A stretch of DNA of 64,000 nt, taken from contig NZ_AP022575.1 in assembly GCF_010730055.1 (NCBI RefSeq), positions 1,178,001 to 1,242,000 of the forward strand, in the 5' to 3' direction. A program made the position numbers and the translations under genes. The notes below the pieces were generated by a model. The model was given only the letters and a program-made list of their open reading frames with translations. It did not search any database and was not told the DNA's origin. Shown piece after piece: positions 34,177 through 42,843 of the stretch. The stretch's first letter is position 1. Every line of letters begins with the position of its first letter. The DNA is from Mycobacterium shinjukuense. Lineage in GTDB: Bacteria; Actinomycetota; Actinomycetes; Mycobacteriales; Mycobacteriaceae.

Positions 34177-35675
34177 ATGGTGAAATCCCTTGGAGAGCAG
34201 CGGGAGTCCGAGGGGGTCGTAGTACCGCTGATCGGCGTGAGAGACACGTCGGGAGGGAAGGGCCCCTGCTTTGATCACGCGCGCGGAGCGGGTAAGCGCA
34301 AGGGCATGACCGGGTTTGCTCGGTCCAATTCCCCCGGCAAGCCATCGCTTGCCGTAGCCGACGAGGAGCCGTTGGTGGTCTCGCCGGTGAAAGTGCGACA
34401 ACTGCAACGGGCGCTATGGGCTGCGGCCAAGCAGTCTGAGGGTCGGCGTTTCCATGCCCTATATGACCGTATCTACAGGGTGACGTCCTGTGGGAGGCGT
34501 GGGAACGGGTGCGCAACAACAAAGGCGCCGGGGTGGATCGGATCACCCTGGTTGCGGTGGAGGACTACGGCGTGGACCGCATGTTGCGTGAGTTGCGCTG
34601 TGACCTTCGCACGGGTCGTTACCGTCCGGCGCCGGCGCGTCGGGTGGAGATCCCGAAACCACAGGGTGGTTTGCGGCCGTTGGGGATTCCCACGGTGCGA
34701 GACCGGGTGGTCCAGGCGGCGGCCAAGATTGTGTTGGAACCGATTTTCGAGGCGGATTTTTTGTCGTGCTCGTATGGGTTTCGGCCGAGGAGGTCGGCGA
34801 CGATGGCCAAGGAACGCTTGCGGACCGGGTTCATCGAGGGTTACCAGTTCGTGGTCGAGTTCGATATCGCTAATTTCTTCGGCGAGATCGACCATGAGCG
34901 TCTACTTGCTGAGGTGGGTAGGCGGGTCTCGGATCGGCGGGTGCTCAAACTGCTGCGCTTGTGGCTGCAGGCAGGAGTGATGGTCGAAGGGGTGATCCAG
35001 CGGACGGTCGCGGGCACACCGCAGGGCGGGGTGATCTCGCCGCTGTTGGCCAACATCTATCTGCATCTGCTCGACACCGAACTGGCCGCCCGTGGGGTGG
35101 GTGAGTTGGTGCGCTACGCCGATGACGGGGTGGTGTTGTGCCGCAGCGCGGCGCAAGCCGAGCACGCCTTGGCGGCGGTCGGGGAAATCCTGGCGTCGTT
35201 GGGGTTGCGGCTGCATCCGGATAAGACGAAGGTGGTCGATCTGAGGGAGGGTCGCGACGGTCTGGATTTTCTGGGCTGTCACTTCCGGGCTCGCATGTCG
35301 GGACGGCTGTGGGAGCAGCGCCGTATTGTGCGCTACTACCTGCAGCGCTGGCCCTCGCAGCGCGCGATGGTCCGATTACGGGCCAAGGTGGGTGATCGCA
35401 CCGGCCGCAATCGGGTTGGGCTGGATATCCGTGACGTGATTGCGGAATTGAATCCGATCCTGCGCGGCTGGGGTAACTACTTTCGCACCGGCAACGCCGC
35501 CCAGAAATTCGGCCAGATCGACCGGTACGTGGTGCGGCGGCTGTTCCGCTTGATGGTCAAGAAGCGGGGCCGCAATCTGTGTGCTGGACAAGCCGATCAG
35601 TGGACCGAAGCGTGGTTCAACGGGCACGGCCTGCACCGCTTGCGTGGCACCATCCGCTACCCGAAGGCAGCGTAA
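34177..35675 (+). pseudogene. ltrA: Intron-encoded reverse transcriptase/maturase, frameshifted
   Basis: About 499 codons if repaired. The N-terminal frame starts at ATG 34177 (MVKSLGEQRES) and runs in phase through RRFHALYDRIYR; at GGG 34478-34480 the homology moves to another frame, continuing as DVLWEAWERVRNNKGAGVDRI. One missing G in the run explains the switch. Downstream the RT is intact: PKPQGGLRPLGIPTVRDR, FEADFLSCSYGFRPRRS, TPQGGVISPLLANIYL, catalytic VRYADD, LDFLGCHF, and the maturase region ending WFNGHGLHRLRGTIRYP. A shorter protein could start near 34509 but would lack the RT0/N-terminal part. Sequencing error cannot be excluded. Confidence 0.85.
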
Positions 35676-35697
35676 CCATGTTCAGAAGATCATCGGT

Positions 35698-35787
35698 AAG
35701 CCGTGTGCGGGAAAACCGCACGCACGGATTGAAAGGGGGATGGGGAAACGGATCCGCTTTGCGGACACCGCGCCCCTGACTACCAAT
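35698..35787 (+). ncRNA. Group II intron domains V and VI
   Basis: Domain V is the hairpin at 35698-35730: lower stem with the catalytic AGC triad (35699-35701), a two-base bulge (GC, 35722-35723), and an upper stem GUGCGG/CCGCAC with a GAAAA loop. The base opposite the triad G, usually U, is A (35728), giving a G-A mismatch. Domain VI follows: GGGG near 35734 pairs with CCCC 35773-35776, leaving A 35779 as the likely lariat nucleophile. The spliced junction would fall at 35787/35788. Confidence 0.8.
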
Positions 35788-36892
35788 GGCCAGCGGCTGC
35801 CTCGAGTTCACGGTTTCCCGCGCGGAGCACCCGGCGACCGAGGCCGAGCGTGCGGCCATCTTGGCCGACCCTGGCTTCGGCAAATACCACACCGACCACA
35901 TGGTGTCGATCGACTACGCCGATGGCACCGGTTGGCACCACGCGCGGGTCATCGGCTACGGCCCGATCGAGCTGGATCCGTCCGCGATCGTGCTGCACTA
36001 CGCCCAACAGGTGTTTGAGGGGCTCAAGGCTTACCGCTGGGCGGACGGGTCGATCGTGTCGTTTCGCGCCGAGGCCAACGCCGCCAGGTTACGCTCGTCG
36101 GCTCGGCGGCTGGCCATTCCCGAAATGCCCAGCGAGCTGTTCATCGAATCCCTGCGCCAGCTGATCGCCGTCGACAACGCCTGGGTGCCGCGCGCCGGCG
36201 GTGAAGAGGCGTTGTATTTGCGGCCGTTCATCTTCGCCACCGAGCCCGGTCTTGGGGTGCGCCCGGCCAAGGAGTACCGCTACCTGTTGATCGCCTCGCC
36301 GGCCGGTGCGTACTTCAAGGGCGGCATCACGCCGGTCAGCGTCTGGGTGTCGACCGAGTATGTGCGGGCCTGCCCGGGCGGCACCGGTGCGGCTAAGTTC
36401 GGCGGCAACTACGCCGCCTCGCTACTGGCGCAGGCCGAGGCCGCCCAGAACGGTTGCGATCAGGTGGTGTGGCTGGACGCCGTCGAACGCCGCTACGTCG
36501 AAGAGATGGGCGGCATGAACATCTTCTTCGTGCTCGGCAGTGGCGGCTCGGCGCGCCTGGTCACCCCGGAGCTGTCCGGCTCACTGCTGCCCGGTATCAC
36601 CCGGGATTCCTTGCTGCAGTTGGCCAGTGACGCCGGGTTCGCGGTCGAGGAGCGCAAGATCGACCTCGCCGAGTGGCAGAAGAAAGCCGCCGCCGGCGAG
36701 ATCACCGAGGTGTTCGCCTGCGGCACCGCCGCCGTCATCACCCCGGTCGCACGGGTGAAGTACGGCGACAGCGAGTTCACCATCGCCGACGGTCAACCCG
36801 GTGAAGTGACGATGGCCTTACGCGACACGCTCACCGGGATCCAGCACGGAACGTTCGCTGACACCCACGGCTGGATGTCGCGGCTGGGCTAG
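35786..36892 (+). CDS. ilvE: Branched-chain amino acid aminotransferase
   Basis: 368 aa, same length as M. tuberculosis IlvE (Rv2210c). Fold-type IV PLP enzyme for the last step of Leu, Ile and Val synthesis. Seen: GPIELDPSAIVLHYAQQVFEGLKAYR, catalytic Lys in GTGAAKFGGNYAAS, EEMGGMNIFFV and ACGTAAVITPV phosphate-binding loop. The ATG at 35786-35788 is built from the intron's terminal AT plus the exon G; the next codons (MASGCLEFTV) align with the usual N-terminus (MTSGSLQFTV). No ribosome site or -10 lies directly upstream, so expression depends on splicing, read-through or an intron-internal promoter. The 3' end overlaps the convergent MFS gene by 75 bp. Confidence 0.95.
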   Translation: MASGCLEFTVSRAEHPATEAERAAILADPGFGKYHTDHMVSIDYADGTGWHHARVIGYGPIELDPSAIVLHYAQQVFEGLKAYRWADGSIVSFRAEANAARLRSSARRLAIPEMPSELFIESLRQLIAVDNAWVPRAGGEEALYLRPFIFATEPGLGVRPAKEYRYLLIASPAGAYFKGGITPVSVWVSTEYVRACPGGTGAAKFGGNYAASLLAQAEAAQNGCDQVVWLDAVERRYVEEMGGMNIFFVLGSGGSARLVTPELSGSLLPGITRDSLLQLASDAGFAVEERKIDLAEWQKKAAAGEITEVFACGTAAVITPVARVKYGDSEFTIADGQPGEVTMALRDTLTGIQHGTFADTHGWMSRLG

Positions 36893-38362
36893 CGCGCTGA
36901 TGCGCTTGCCGGGGTCTGGACGGCGGGCGGTTGAGCGGCAGCATGGCCCGGTGGGGCAGGGCGTGGGCCGGCGGCATTGGCATGCCCGGCGGAAGTTCTT
37001 GCGGTGAGCGCGATGCCCGACGCCGGCGAAGCCGGCTATGCGGTGTTCGCCGACCCGGGATCGGCTTGGATGACGCGGTTGCCCGATAGCGGCCGGCGGA
37101 CTGGTGCGCGCCGGCACCTCGCCTCGGGCCGGTGCGTGCCAAGCCGCGGCGGCGGCAACGACGGCCAGGGTGAGTACGACGACAGCCGGCCAGATCGTCG
37201 TGTGCTTCTGCGCGATCTCGCCGAGTACGGCTCCCAGCACCGTGGATTCGACGGCGACCAACGTCGACCCGAAGCAGATCAGCGTCGCGCGATGCCGCTC
37301 GGCGGCGAACACGCTGATCCACGATATCGACGCGGCAACCACCGTTTGCGCGGCAACCGTCGCCAGCAGGAACGCCGTGCCGTAGGCCCACATGTGGTGC
37401 CATTGACCGCAGCACTCGGCCACGATGCACAGCAGCGCGGAGGCCATGCTGAGCAGCGCGCTGCCCAGCAGCATGCCGCGCACGCCGAACACCCGGTACA
37501 CCTGCCGCCACACCTGCGAGCCGACCACCAAGCCGATGCTGGACAGCACCACCAGCACATGCAGGCTGCCGCTCGTCTGCGCGGCGCGCAGGCTGTAAAA
37601 CGTGGTGCCCAGGGTGATCGGAGCGAACAACAGGTAGGTGATCACATACCGGCGAAACCACGGCTGCGTGCGGGCTATCGCGACGCCTTGACGGTAAACG
37701 TCTCGCAGCGGCCTGCGGGCGGCGGTGGGCGACGCCTGCCGCATCGGGCCAACGAACAGCGCCGCGACGGCGGCGCAACCCAGGCCGGCGGCGCCCAGCC
37801 GGAGCAGGTCGTGGTAACGCGCCATATCGTCGCCACGGGCCAGCATCGGCACGATGACCAGCGTGACGGCGGTGGCCAACACCGACCCAATGGCCCCCTG
37901 GGTCAGCAGCAGCTCGCCCCGCCGCAACGCGGACAGCTTGCTGGAGATCATGTCGGTGTACGCGACACCGGACACCCCGCTCAGCGCGCCACTGACCGAT
38001 GCCGTCACCAGGAAAACCGCCGCGACGACCGCGCCACTCCAGGGAACCGCGGCGTTCAGCAGAACCAAGGCCGCCGCCGCCGCCGTCAACACCGATAAGA
38101 GCAGGTGCCGGAGCCGGCCGGCGCGCTGCAGCACCAGCGGTGACACCGAATTTCCGAGAATCGCGCCGATGCTGAACGCCGGGAACAACAGCCCAGCCAC
38201 CCAGCTGAGGCCCTGATGTGCGCAGATGACCGGCAGCACCACGGCACCGCTGCCCAGCTGCATCCCGGCGGTGTAGAAGCTCCCCTGGGTAACCAGCCGC
38301 CCAAACGGGTTGCGCGGGCCAGAGCCGGCGGATACCTGCCTGACCAGCCATGATGCGGGCAT
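36818..38362 (-). CDS. MFS-like integral membrane protein
   Basis: 514 aa, in the place of Rv2209 (about 512 aa). Ten or more hydrophobic segments between residues 20 and 400, arranged in two halves around a basic loop (MRQASPTAARRPLRDVYRQG, about 215-235), suggest a major facilitator type transporter; no substrate motif is recognised. The last about 105 residues (after AAAWHAPARGEVP) are Pro/Arg/Ser-rich, not membrane-spanning, and are read opposite the end of ilvE. ATG 38362 (MPASWLVRQ) is used; an ATG 33 nt upstream is also possible. Confidence 0.75.
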   Translation of the reverse strand: MPASWLVRQVSAGSGPRNPFGRLVTQGSFYTAGMQLGSGAVVLPVICAHQGLSWVAGLLFPAFSIGAILGNSVSPLVLQRAGRLRHLLLSVLTAAAAALVLLNAAVPWSGAVVAAVFLVTASVSGALSGVSGVAYTDMISSKLSALRRGELLLTQGAIGSVLATAVTLVIVPMLARGDDMARYHDLLRLGAAGLGCAAVAALFVGPMRQASPTAARRPLRDVYRQGVAIARTQPWFRRYVITYLLFAPITLGTTFYSLRAAQTSGSLHVLVVLSSIGLVVGSQVWRQVYRVFGVRGMLLGSALLSMASALLCIVAECCGQWHHMWAYGTAFLLATVAAQTVVAASISWISVFAAERHRATLICFGSTLVAVESTVLGAVLGEIAQKHTTIWPAVVVLTLAVVAAAAAWHAPARGEVPARTSPPAAIGQPRHPSRSRVGEHRIAGFAGVGHRAHRKNFRRACQCRRPTPCPTGPCCRSTARRPDPGKRISALAQPRHPAVGVSERSVLDPGERVA

Positions 38363-38471
38363 GGCGAAGACGCTATCGGTGTTGTGCGGCCACAACCATC
38401 CCCCAATCGGACATCAAACGTCGACTCGTCTGTCCCCCGATCGGGGGACACCCACCCGGCCTACCCGCCGG

Positions 38472-39221
38472 CTAAAACCGAGCCACGCCAGCAAACGTCA
38501 CGGCGCTGACCGTCGTGGTCAACTCGATCACGCCGCCCAGCACGTCACCGGTGAGGCCGCCGAACCGGCGTACGCAGTGCCCCGCCAGGGCAGCCCCGCA
38601 CGACACCGCCACCAGGACCGCCACCGGTCCGTGCCAGGGCCGGGGACCTGCCAGCAGCGACACCACAACCAGCACCGCCAGCCAGCCCACCAGCACCGGC
38701 GCGGGCTGGGTACCGGCCACCCGGGCGCCCAGGGCGCTGCCCTCGGCCGCCGGCACCGACCGGCGACAGGCCAGCACCGCGCCGACCCGCCCGGCAAGGA
38801 CGGCCACGAGGATTCCGAGGCTGCCGGCCGCGCTCAACGCCGAGAAGGCCAGACCCTGCAGCGTGATGACCACGACGACGGCCGCCACCCCGAACGGCCC
38901 GGTCGACCCGGAACGCATCACCGCCAGCCCACGCCGCGGTGGCCCGTAGCAACCCAGCCCGTCGGCCGTATCGGCGAGGCCGTCGATGTGCAGGCCGCGG
39001 GTGACGACCAGCAGGACCGCCACCGCGAGCAGGCCCGGCAGCGGGCTGGATGGGCCGAACGCCCAGGCCCCGGCCCAGGTGACGGCCGCGGCCAGGGCGC
39101 CCAGGGCGGCGCCGACCACCGGCAACGCGGTCATGGGGCCACGGCCCATCGCCATGGCCCACCGCGCGGGCACCGGCATCACCGTCGCGAACGCGAAAGC
39201 GGCCGCCAGCGAACGGATCAC
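38472..39221 (-). CDS. cobS: Adenosylcobinamide-GDP ribazoletransferase
   Basis: 249 aa, identical in length to M. tuberculosis CobS (Rv2208). Polytopic membrane enzyme joining alpha-ribazole (phosphate) to adenosylcobinamide-GDP in the last stage of cobalamin synthesis. The diagnostic TRGLHIDGLADTADGLG and STGPFGVAAVV motifs are intact. GTG 39221 overlaps the cobT stop by 4 nt. Last gene of the DUF3043-cobU-cobT-cobS operon. Confidence 0.94.
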   Translation of the reverse strand: MIRSLAAAFAFATVMPVPARWAMAMGRGPMTALPVVGAALGALAAAVTWAGAWAFGPSSPLPGLLAVAVLLVVTRGLHIDGLADTADGLGCYGPPRRGLAVMRSGSTGPFGVAAVVVVITLQGLAFSALSAAGSLGILVAVLAGRVGAVLACRRSVPAAEGSALGARVAGTQPAPVLVGWLAVLVVVSLLAGPRPWHGPVAVLVAVSCGAALAGHCVRRFGGLTGDVLGGVIELTTTVSAVTFAGVARF

Positions 39222-40267
39222 GAGGGCGAAGGGGTCGAGACGCCGGCCTCGGCGAAGGTCGCCATCGTCGACAGCGCCGCCACCGCGGCGCGCAGCAACG
39301 GCAGGGCCGCGGTGGCGCCGGTGCCTTCGCCCAGCCGCATCCGCAGGTCCAGAATCGGTTCCAGCCGCAACGCCGACAATGCCAGCCCATGACCCGGTTC
39401 GGTGGATCGGTGACCGGCCCGCCACCACAGCCGGCAGCCGGGGGCGAGGCGTTCGGCGACCAGGGCCGCGGCCGTCACCGCCAGGCCATCGAGCAGCAGC
39501 GGGGTGCGCCGAACGGCGGCCTGTGCGCAAAAGCCCGCGATCGCCGCCAGGTCCGCACCGCCGCAGCAGCGCAGCAACGCAACCGGATCGGGCAGCACCG
39601 GCCGCACCCGAAACAGCGCATCGCGCACCGCGGCCGTCTTGCGTGCCCAGCCGGCGTCGTCGATGCCGGTGCCGTATCCGACCACCGCCACCGGCTCGGC
39701 GTCCGTCAACGCCGCCACCAAGACCGCGGCCGCGGTGGTGTTTCCGATGCCCATGTCGCCGGCGATGAGCAGATCGGCGCCGGCGTCGACCTCTTCGTCG
39801 GCGATCTGCTGGCCGGCCGCGATCGCGCGGGCGGTCTCCTCGTCGGTCAACGCGTCGGTTGCGCTGATATCGCCGCTGCCGCGGCGCACCTTGTGCGCGC
39901 CGATCCGCTCCGACAGCGCAGCGGCGTCCACGGCCAGGTCGGCGACCCGCACCGTCGCCCCGGCGACACCGGCCAGCGCGTTGATCGCCGCCCCGCCGGC
40001 GTCGATGTTGGCCACCATCTGGGCGGTCACCTCGGGCGGGTAGGCCGACACCCCGCAGCGGGCGACGCCATGGTCGCCGGCGAACACCACCACCCGGGCG
40101 CGCTCGAACTGGCGCGGCGGACACCGACCCTGGCAGGCCGCTATCCAGACCGACAGGTCTTCGAGGCGACCCAGCGCACCCCGCGGTTTGGTCAGGGCGT
40201 CCTGACGGGCGCGGGCGGCGGCCTCGGCGGCCGGATCCGGCGGTGACACCGGTGCGAATCCGATCAT
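39218..40267 (-). CDS. cobT: Nicotinate-nucleotide--dimethylbenzimidazole phosphoribosyltransferase
   Basis: 349 aa, equivalent to Rv2207. Makes alpha-ribazole phosphate, the lower ligand of cobalamin. Seen: RPRGALGRLEDL-type KPRGALGRLEDL, FAGDHGVARCGVSAYP, GDMGIGNTTAAA, and the catalytic Glu in RLGEGTGATAALP. The ATG overlaps the cobU stop by 4 nt and the stop overlaps the cobS start, consistent with coupled translation. Confidence 0.95.
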   Translation of the reverse strand: MIGFAPVSPPDPAAEAAARARQDALTKPRGALGRLEDLSVWIAACQGRCPPRQFERARVVVFAGDHGVARCGVSAYPPEVTAQMVANIDAGGAAINALAGVAGATVRVADLAVDAAALSERIGAHKVRRGSGDISATDALTDEETARAIAAGQQIADEEVDAGADLLIAGDMGIGNTTAAAVLVAALTDAEPVAVVGYGTGIDDAGWARKTAAVRDALFRVRPVLPDPVALLRCCGGADLAAIAGFCAQAAVRRTPLLLDGLAVTAAALVAERLAPGCRLWWRAGHRSTEPGHGLALSALRLEPILDLRMRLGEGTGATAALPLLRAAVAALSTMATFAEAGVSTPSPS

Positions 40268-40839
40268 GGCGACGCCGGCTTGATCGGTACGGCCTGCCCG
40301 GCCACCACCAGCACCACCCGGTCACACAGCGCGGCCAGTCGCTGGTTGAGGCCGCCGAGCTGGTCGGCGAATCGGCGCCCGGACGCGGTGGCCGGGACCA
40401 CGGTCAGCCCGACCTCCGGGCTGACCAGCACCAGGGTTGCCGCAAACCCGCCGACCGCGTCGAGCATGTCCTCGATCGTGTGCTGGATGACAACGTCCTG
40501 CGATCCGTGGTCCCAGGCGTGGTGGCGGTCCAGCGTGCGGGTCAGCCAGGCGCCCAGGTCGTCAACCAGCGTCGGGGTGTGCGGTGACTCCCGCAATTGG
40601 GTGACGATGTCGTCGGTTTCGACGGTCAACCAGTGCCCGGGCCGGCGGTTGCGGTGCCCGGCAACCCGTCGCGCCCACTCCGTGTCGTCCTGGCTGGCCG
40701 GCCCGGCCGCCAGATAGCGGACCGGCTGGCCGGGCGGCAGTGACGCGGCGACGGCCCGCTCCGCCCACCGGGACTTCCCCGACCGGATTCCGCCGAGCAC
40801 CAGCGTGCGCACCGGGTCAGGCGGCTTCCCGACGACCAT
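40264..40839 (-). CDS. cobU: Adenosylcobinamide kinase / guanylyltransferase
   Basis: 191 aa. Phosphorylates adenosylcobinamide and then transfers GMP to give adenosylcobinamide-GDP, the substrate of CobS. The P-loop GGIRSGKSRWAE (residues 15-26) and the later WLT/DDLGAWLTR and LVLVSPEVGLTVVP blocks fit the CobU/CobP family. ATG 40839 shares one base with the upstream stop (TGATG), a reinitiation arrangement. In M. tuberculosis cobU is at Rv0254c, away from cobT-cobS, so this arrangement differs and completes the nucleotide-loop pathway in one operon. Confidence 0.9.
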   Translation of the reverse strand: MVVGKPPDPVRTLVLGGIRSGKSRWAERAVAASLPPGQPVRYLAAGPASQDDTEWARRVAGHRNRRPGHWLTVETDDIVTQLRESPHTPTLVDDLGAWLTRTLDRHHAWDHGSQDVVIQHTIEDMLDAVGGFAATLVLVSPEVGLTVVPATASGRRFADQLGGLNQRLAALCDRVVLVVAGQAVPIKPASP

Positions 40840-41540
40840 CAACCGACACGGCTGCCGCGCTCGACTTGGGGGCGAGGCACCCGCATCCGACGCACCTGCG
40901 AAGCCCGGCCGGCGGCGTAAAGCCCCAGCTTCCAGCGGCTTTCGGTGTTGCTCGGGAACTTCGCGTCGACCAGCGTGGCGACCTTGCGGCCCAAGATGAT
41001 CCCGTCGATCGTCATCAGAGCCATCAGCACCAGCATCGCCGGCGACATGTAGTACTGCAGCTGAGGGACCGCGAACATGACGAACAGCAGCGCCAACGCC
41101 GACGGCATGAACAGGCCGAGCAGGTTGCGCCGGGAATCCACCACGTCGCGGACGTAACGCCGGATCGGGCCCTGGTCGCGCGGCAGCAGATAGGCCTCCT
41201 CGCCGGCCATCATGCGTTCCCGTCGCTGCGCCATCCGGGCCCGGCTCGCGGCCCGCTCGGCCCGGCGTTCTGCGCGGCTGAGTTTGGGACCGGCCAGCGC
41301 CTTGCGCCGCGCCCGGGCCTCGGCGGCGGTCATCGGCGCCGGCGCCACCGGGCCCTTTCTCGCGCTGCGCTGGGCTTCGCTGCGTTTGGGTGTCGGCCGT
41401 CCCTTGGGGCCCGTCGTCCGCGATCCGCGGGGTGTCTCGCGCGCGACCCCTGACCCCGGCTCCGGACTGGAACCGTCGCCGGCTTGGGTGGGTGCGCCGG
41501 CACCTCGTTGATGACCCTTCTTGCGGCCCAGCAGCTTCAC
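40839..41540 (-). CDS. DUF3043 membrane protein
   Basis: 233 aa, equivalent to Rv2206. The first about 125 residues are highly basic with Ala/Arg-rich repeats (RAERRAERAASRARMAQRRERM) and are expected to be cytoplasmic; two membrane segments follow (LLGLFMPSALALLFVMFAV and MSPAMLVLMALMTIDGIILG). Function unknown. GTG start at 41540. First gene of a run with cobU, cobT and cobS, but no catalytic link to cobalamin synthesis is visible. Confidence 0.85.
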   Translation of the reverse strand: MKLLGRKKGHQRGAGAPTQAGDGSSPEPGSGVARETPRGSRTTGPKGRPTPKRSEAQRSARKGPVAPAPMTAAEARARRKALAGPKLSRAERRAERAASRARMAQRRERMMAGEEAYLLPRDQGPIRRYVRDVVDSRRNLLGLFMPSALALLFVMFAVPQLQYYMSPAMLVLMALMTIDGIILGRKVATLVDAKFPSNTESRWKLGLYAAGRASQVRRMRVPRPQVERGSRVG

Positions 41541-41616
41541 ACGGCCAGGTTACTTCGCGGGTGGCCCGCGCCCGGAATTGTGCCGGTGTTCCGCAACGTC
41601 GCAGGCGCATTGGTCC

Positions 41617-41622
41617 TACTCT
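41617..41622 (+). promoter_or_regulatory. -10 hexamer before glycerate kinase gene
   Basis: TACTCT ends 8 nt before ATG 41631, again compatible with a leaderless transcript. It supports the longer start over ATG 41700. Confidence 0.4.
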
Positions 41623-41630
41623 TGCTGGTA

Positions 41631-42776
41631 ATGGACGGCTCGCTGGTCTCGGATGCTGCTGCCGACGGCCTCGCGCCCGGCCGGCTTCAGCTGCCCGCGA
41701 TGCGGGTCCTGGTGGCCCCGGATTGCTACGGCGACAGCCTGTCCGCGGTGGACGCCGCCGCGGTCATCGCGACCGGCTGGACCCGGTCACGCCCGGGCGA
41801 CACGTTCATCGTCGCCCCGCAGTCCGACGGCGGCCCCGGTTTCGTCGAGGTGCTGGCCAGCCGGATAGGGGGATTGCGGCGGCTGCGGGTGTGCGGGCCG
41901 CTGGACGCCGAGGTGACCGCCCAGTGGGTGTACGACCCGGTCTCGGCGACGGCCTACCTGGAATGTGCGCAGGCGTGCGGGCTGTCGCTGTTGGGCGGCC
42001 CGCCAACGCCGGAGACCGCGCTGGCGGCCCACAGCAGGGGTGTGGGCCAGCTCATCGCCGCGGCGCTGCGGGAAGGGGCCCGGCGCATCGTGGTGGGGCT
42101 GGGAGGCAGCGCGTGCACCGACGGCGGGCAGGGGATGATCGCCGAGCTCGGCGGCCTGGACGCCGCTCGTCGACGGTTGGCCGGTGTCGAGCTGATCGCC
42201 GCGTCGGACGTCGAGTACCCGCTGCTCGGGCCATGGGGGGCGGCCAGGGTGTTCGCGCCGCAGAAGGGCGCCGACACGGCCACCGTGGCGAGACTGGAAG
42301 TCCGCCTCGAGGCGTGGGCGCTGGAACTGGACGCGGCCGCCGGCCGGGATGTCAGCGCCGAGCCGGGTGCGGGTGCGGCCGGTGGCATCGGCGCCGGTCT
42401 GCTGGCGCTCGGTGGCCGATGCCAGTCTGGCGCGGCGATCATCGCCGAGCACACCCGTTTTGCCGACGATTTGGCCGAAGCCGACATGATCGTCACCGGG
42501 GAGGGCCGCTTCGACGAGCAGTCACTGCACGGAAAGGTGGTCGGTGAGATCGCCGCGCGGGCCCGCCCGTTGGGAATTCCGGTGATTGTGCTGGCCGGGC
42601 AGGTGGACCTGGACAAGTCCGCGATACGGTCATCGGGCATCATGTCTGCGCTGTCCATCGCCGATTACGCGGGCTCGGTGCGGTTAGCGCTGGCCGACGC
42701 GGCCAATCAGCTGATGGGTTTGGCGTCTGAGGTTGCCGCGCGACTCGGGAATCCCGGCTCCGCAGGGTACCGTTGA
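41631..42776 (+). CDS. Glycerate kinase family protein
   Basis: 381 aa from ATG 41631 (358 aa from ATG 41700, the length of Rv2205c). GarK/GlxK-type glycerate kinase, which phosphorylates D-glycerate. Landmarks: RVLVAPDCYGDSLSAVDAA, PQSDGGPGFVEVL, VGLGGSACTDGGQGM (substrate loop), AGAAGGIGAGLLALGG and VTGEGRFDEQSLHGKV. The N-terminal 23 residues before MRVLVAPD are not part of the fold; a -10 hexamer immediately upstream of 41631 is why I chose the longer form. Confidence 0.85.
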   Translation: MDGSLVSDAAADGLAPGRLQLPAMRVLVAPDCYGDSLSAVDAAAVIATGWTRSRPGDTFIVAPQSDGGPGFVEVLASRIGGLRRLRVCGPLDAEVTAQWVYDPVSATAYLECAQACGLSLLGGPPTPETALAAHSRGVGQLIAAALREGARRIVVGLGGSACTDGGQGMIAELGGLDAARRRLAGVELIAASDVEYPLLGPWGAARVFAPQKGADTATVARLEVRLEAWALELDAAAGRDVSAEPGAGAAGGIGAGLLALGGRCQSGAAIIAEHTRFADDLAEADMIVTGEGRFDEQSLHGKVVGEIAARARPLGIPVIVLAGQVDLDKSAIRSSGIMSALSIADYAGSVRLALADAANQLMGLASEVAARLGNPGSAGYR

Positions 42777-42843
42777 TAGCACCGGCAGACCGGATTCCCG
42801 ACGGTCGGGCCCACCCCAAACGATGAGGCATGTAGGAGAAGCA

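Larger units (their letters stand above)
33805..35787 (+). mobile_element. Group II intron inserted in the ilvE start codon
   Basis: About 1983 bp. The 5' part has the GTTGCG start and structured domain I RNA (UGUGAGUCCCGUCCCGGUAG and CACCGGAGCGCCGGGUAGC stems); the middle encodes a reverse transcriptase/maturase; the 3' end has domain V and a domain VI helix with a candidate branch-point A at 35779, 8 nt before the last base. Ends were set by joining the flanks: CCCAT + GGCCAGC restores the ilvE ATG. ATG occurs at both junctions, so boundaries could slide by up to 3 bases; the choice given starts with G and ends in AT, as group II introns do. No HNH endonuclease domain is visible. Confidence 0.88.

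Noticed and set aside
33803..34183. Open frame of about 126 codons running from the old ilvE ATG into the intron
   Set aside because: It is intron domain I RNA read as protein: Arg/Ser/Gly-rich composition, no family resemblance, and a stop before the reverse transcriptase.
41541..41630. Cobalamin riboswitch before the cob operon
   Set aside because: Only 90 bp is available and no conserved B12-box or stem pattern is seen.
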